6,192 bases of DNA from Oscillibacter sp. (GTDB taxonomy: Bacteria > Bacillota > Clostridia > Oscillospirales > Oscillospiraceae), in assembly GCA_009773995.1 (NCBI GenBank), contig VSMY01000136.1:1-6192 (forward strand), written 5' to 3'. Every line of letters begins with the position of its first letter. Position 1 is the stretch's first letter. Of the stretch, positions 5,746 to 6,192 are shown in pieces. The translations under genes and the position numbers were made by a program. Below the pieces are notes generated by a model, which had not been told where the DNA came from, did no database searches, and was given only the letters and a program-made list of their open reading frames with translations.

Positions 5746-5851
5746 ATTCGCATATGGCAACAATTGTGCTCGATGTGCGGACAAATGTCTGCTGTACGTA
5801 TGGTATCATGATTTCTCCGGTGCGTCAAGCCGGGGACCGTTGGGAGGTTCC

Positions 5852-6192
5852 ATGAAAAATAAGCTGCTGACCCTGTTCCTTGTTGTGACTTTTTTCACCC
5901 TCAGCGCTCCGGCGGCGTCGGCTGTGACCGACGGTATCGTAAAAGTGGGCCTGCGCTACGGCTCTTCCGCCCTCTTCTCCGCGAATCTGGAAAATGCGGT
6001 GGGGTCCGGCTATGAGTTCGGCTATTTTGAGGAAAATCGCTCCTTTACCTCTCTGGGCTGGACGGAGGAGACCGCCATCTCCATGACCGCCGCCGGAACT
6101 ATTTATATGGATGAAACCGGGATTTATTCCCCTTCCGTTCCCGCCGGGGGCTTCCTTGATATGGGATAGTGGAACGTTACGCTGGACGGATT
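5852..6192 (+). pseudogene. Secreted SpoIID/LytB-like protein, N-terminal part, interrupted by an in-frame TAG; runs off the window
   Basis: ATG 5852 follows GGGAGG by four bases. Residues 1-24 are a typical signal peptide (KNK, then LLTLFLVVTFFTLSA, then the ASA cleavage site). The mature part reads GIVKVGLRYGSSALFSANLE, then GSGYEFGYFEENRSFTSLG. This resembles, from memory, the N-terminal region of SpoIID/LytB-domain proteins in Oscillospiraceae (peptidoglycan lytic proteins, sporulation or wall-associated); the identification is tentative. The frame hits TAG at 6167-6169 after 105 residues, with no catalytic domain yet. Past the stop the frame continues as WNVTLDG to the window edge, which looks like native sequence with one codon mutated (TAC or TAT to TAG would give Tyr). 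It is either a nonsense mutant, a sequencing error or a short secreted protein. Being divergent from asd, it is a separate unit. Confidence 0.55.

Noticed and set aside
6167..6169. TAG as a reassigned sense codon
   Set aside because: One in-frame TAG in one partial gene is no evidence for code change; mutation or error is simpler, and no suppressor tRNA is visible in the window.

Overview
The window looks like chromosome from a GC-rich member of the Clostridia, most likely an Oscillospiraceae-type gut anaerobe (inference). The signs are strong AGGAGG-type ribosome binding sites, consensus sigma-A promoters, a Firmicutes-style L10 leader RNA, an Asd of the archaeal/fungal-like type, a lipobox lipoprotein and a gene resembling SpoIID/LytB proteins. 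No integrase, transposase, CRISPR array, rRNA or tRNA is visible.

Layout from left to right. (1) Positions 1-82 hold the possible tail of a gene running in from the left and a perfect 18-bp hairpin terminator. (2) Positions 83 to about 1008 form a visibly AT-rich island with a small unrecognised ORF (405-638, +), a 58-residue double-CxxC zinc-ribbon protein (661-837, +) and several open but startless frames that look like gene debris. (3) On the minus strand, 1009-2251 is a self-contained ribosomal stalk operon: a consensus promoter, an L10 leader with a possible attenuator, rplJ, rplL and an intrinsic terminator. (4) Divergent from it, 2375-3571 (+) encodes a secreted lipoprotein of unknown function, closed by a hairpin shared with the convergent dapA. 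(5) On the minus strand, 5666-3609 carries asd then dapA, the steps of lysine/diaminopimelate synthesis from aspartyl phosphate to hydroxy-tetrahydrodipicolinate, with a strong terminator between them. (6) At the right end a signal-peptide protein (5852 onward, +) is expressed divergently from asd.

Two lesions stand out. asd carries a clean one-base frameshift near 4963-4965: the reading frame is family-like on both sides but changes there. The right-hand gene meets an in-frame TAG at 6167-6169, after which the same frame continues in a plausible way to the window edge. asd is normally indispensable for making cell-wall diaminopimelate, so sequencing or assembly error must be excluded before either lesion is read as biology.

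I found no convincing new multi-gene system. The most interesting material is the decayed AT-rich island beside an unusually isolated rplJ-rplL operon, the L10 leader attenuator, and the broken asd.
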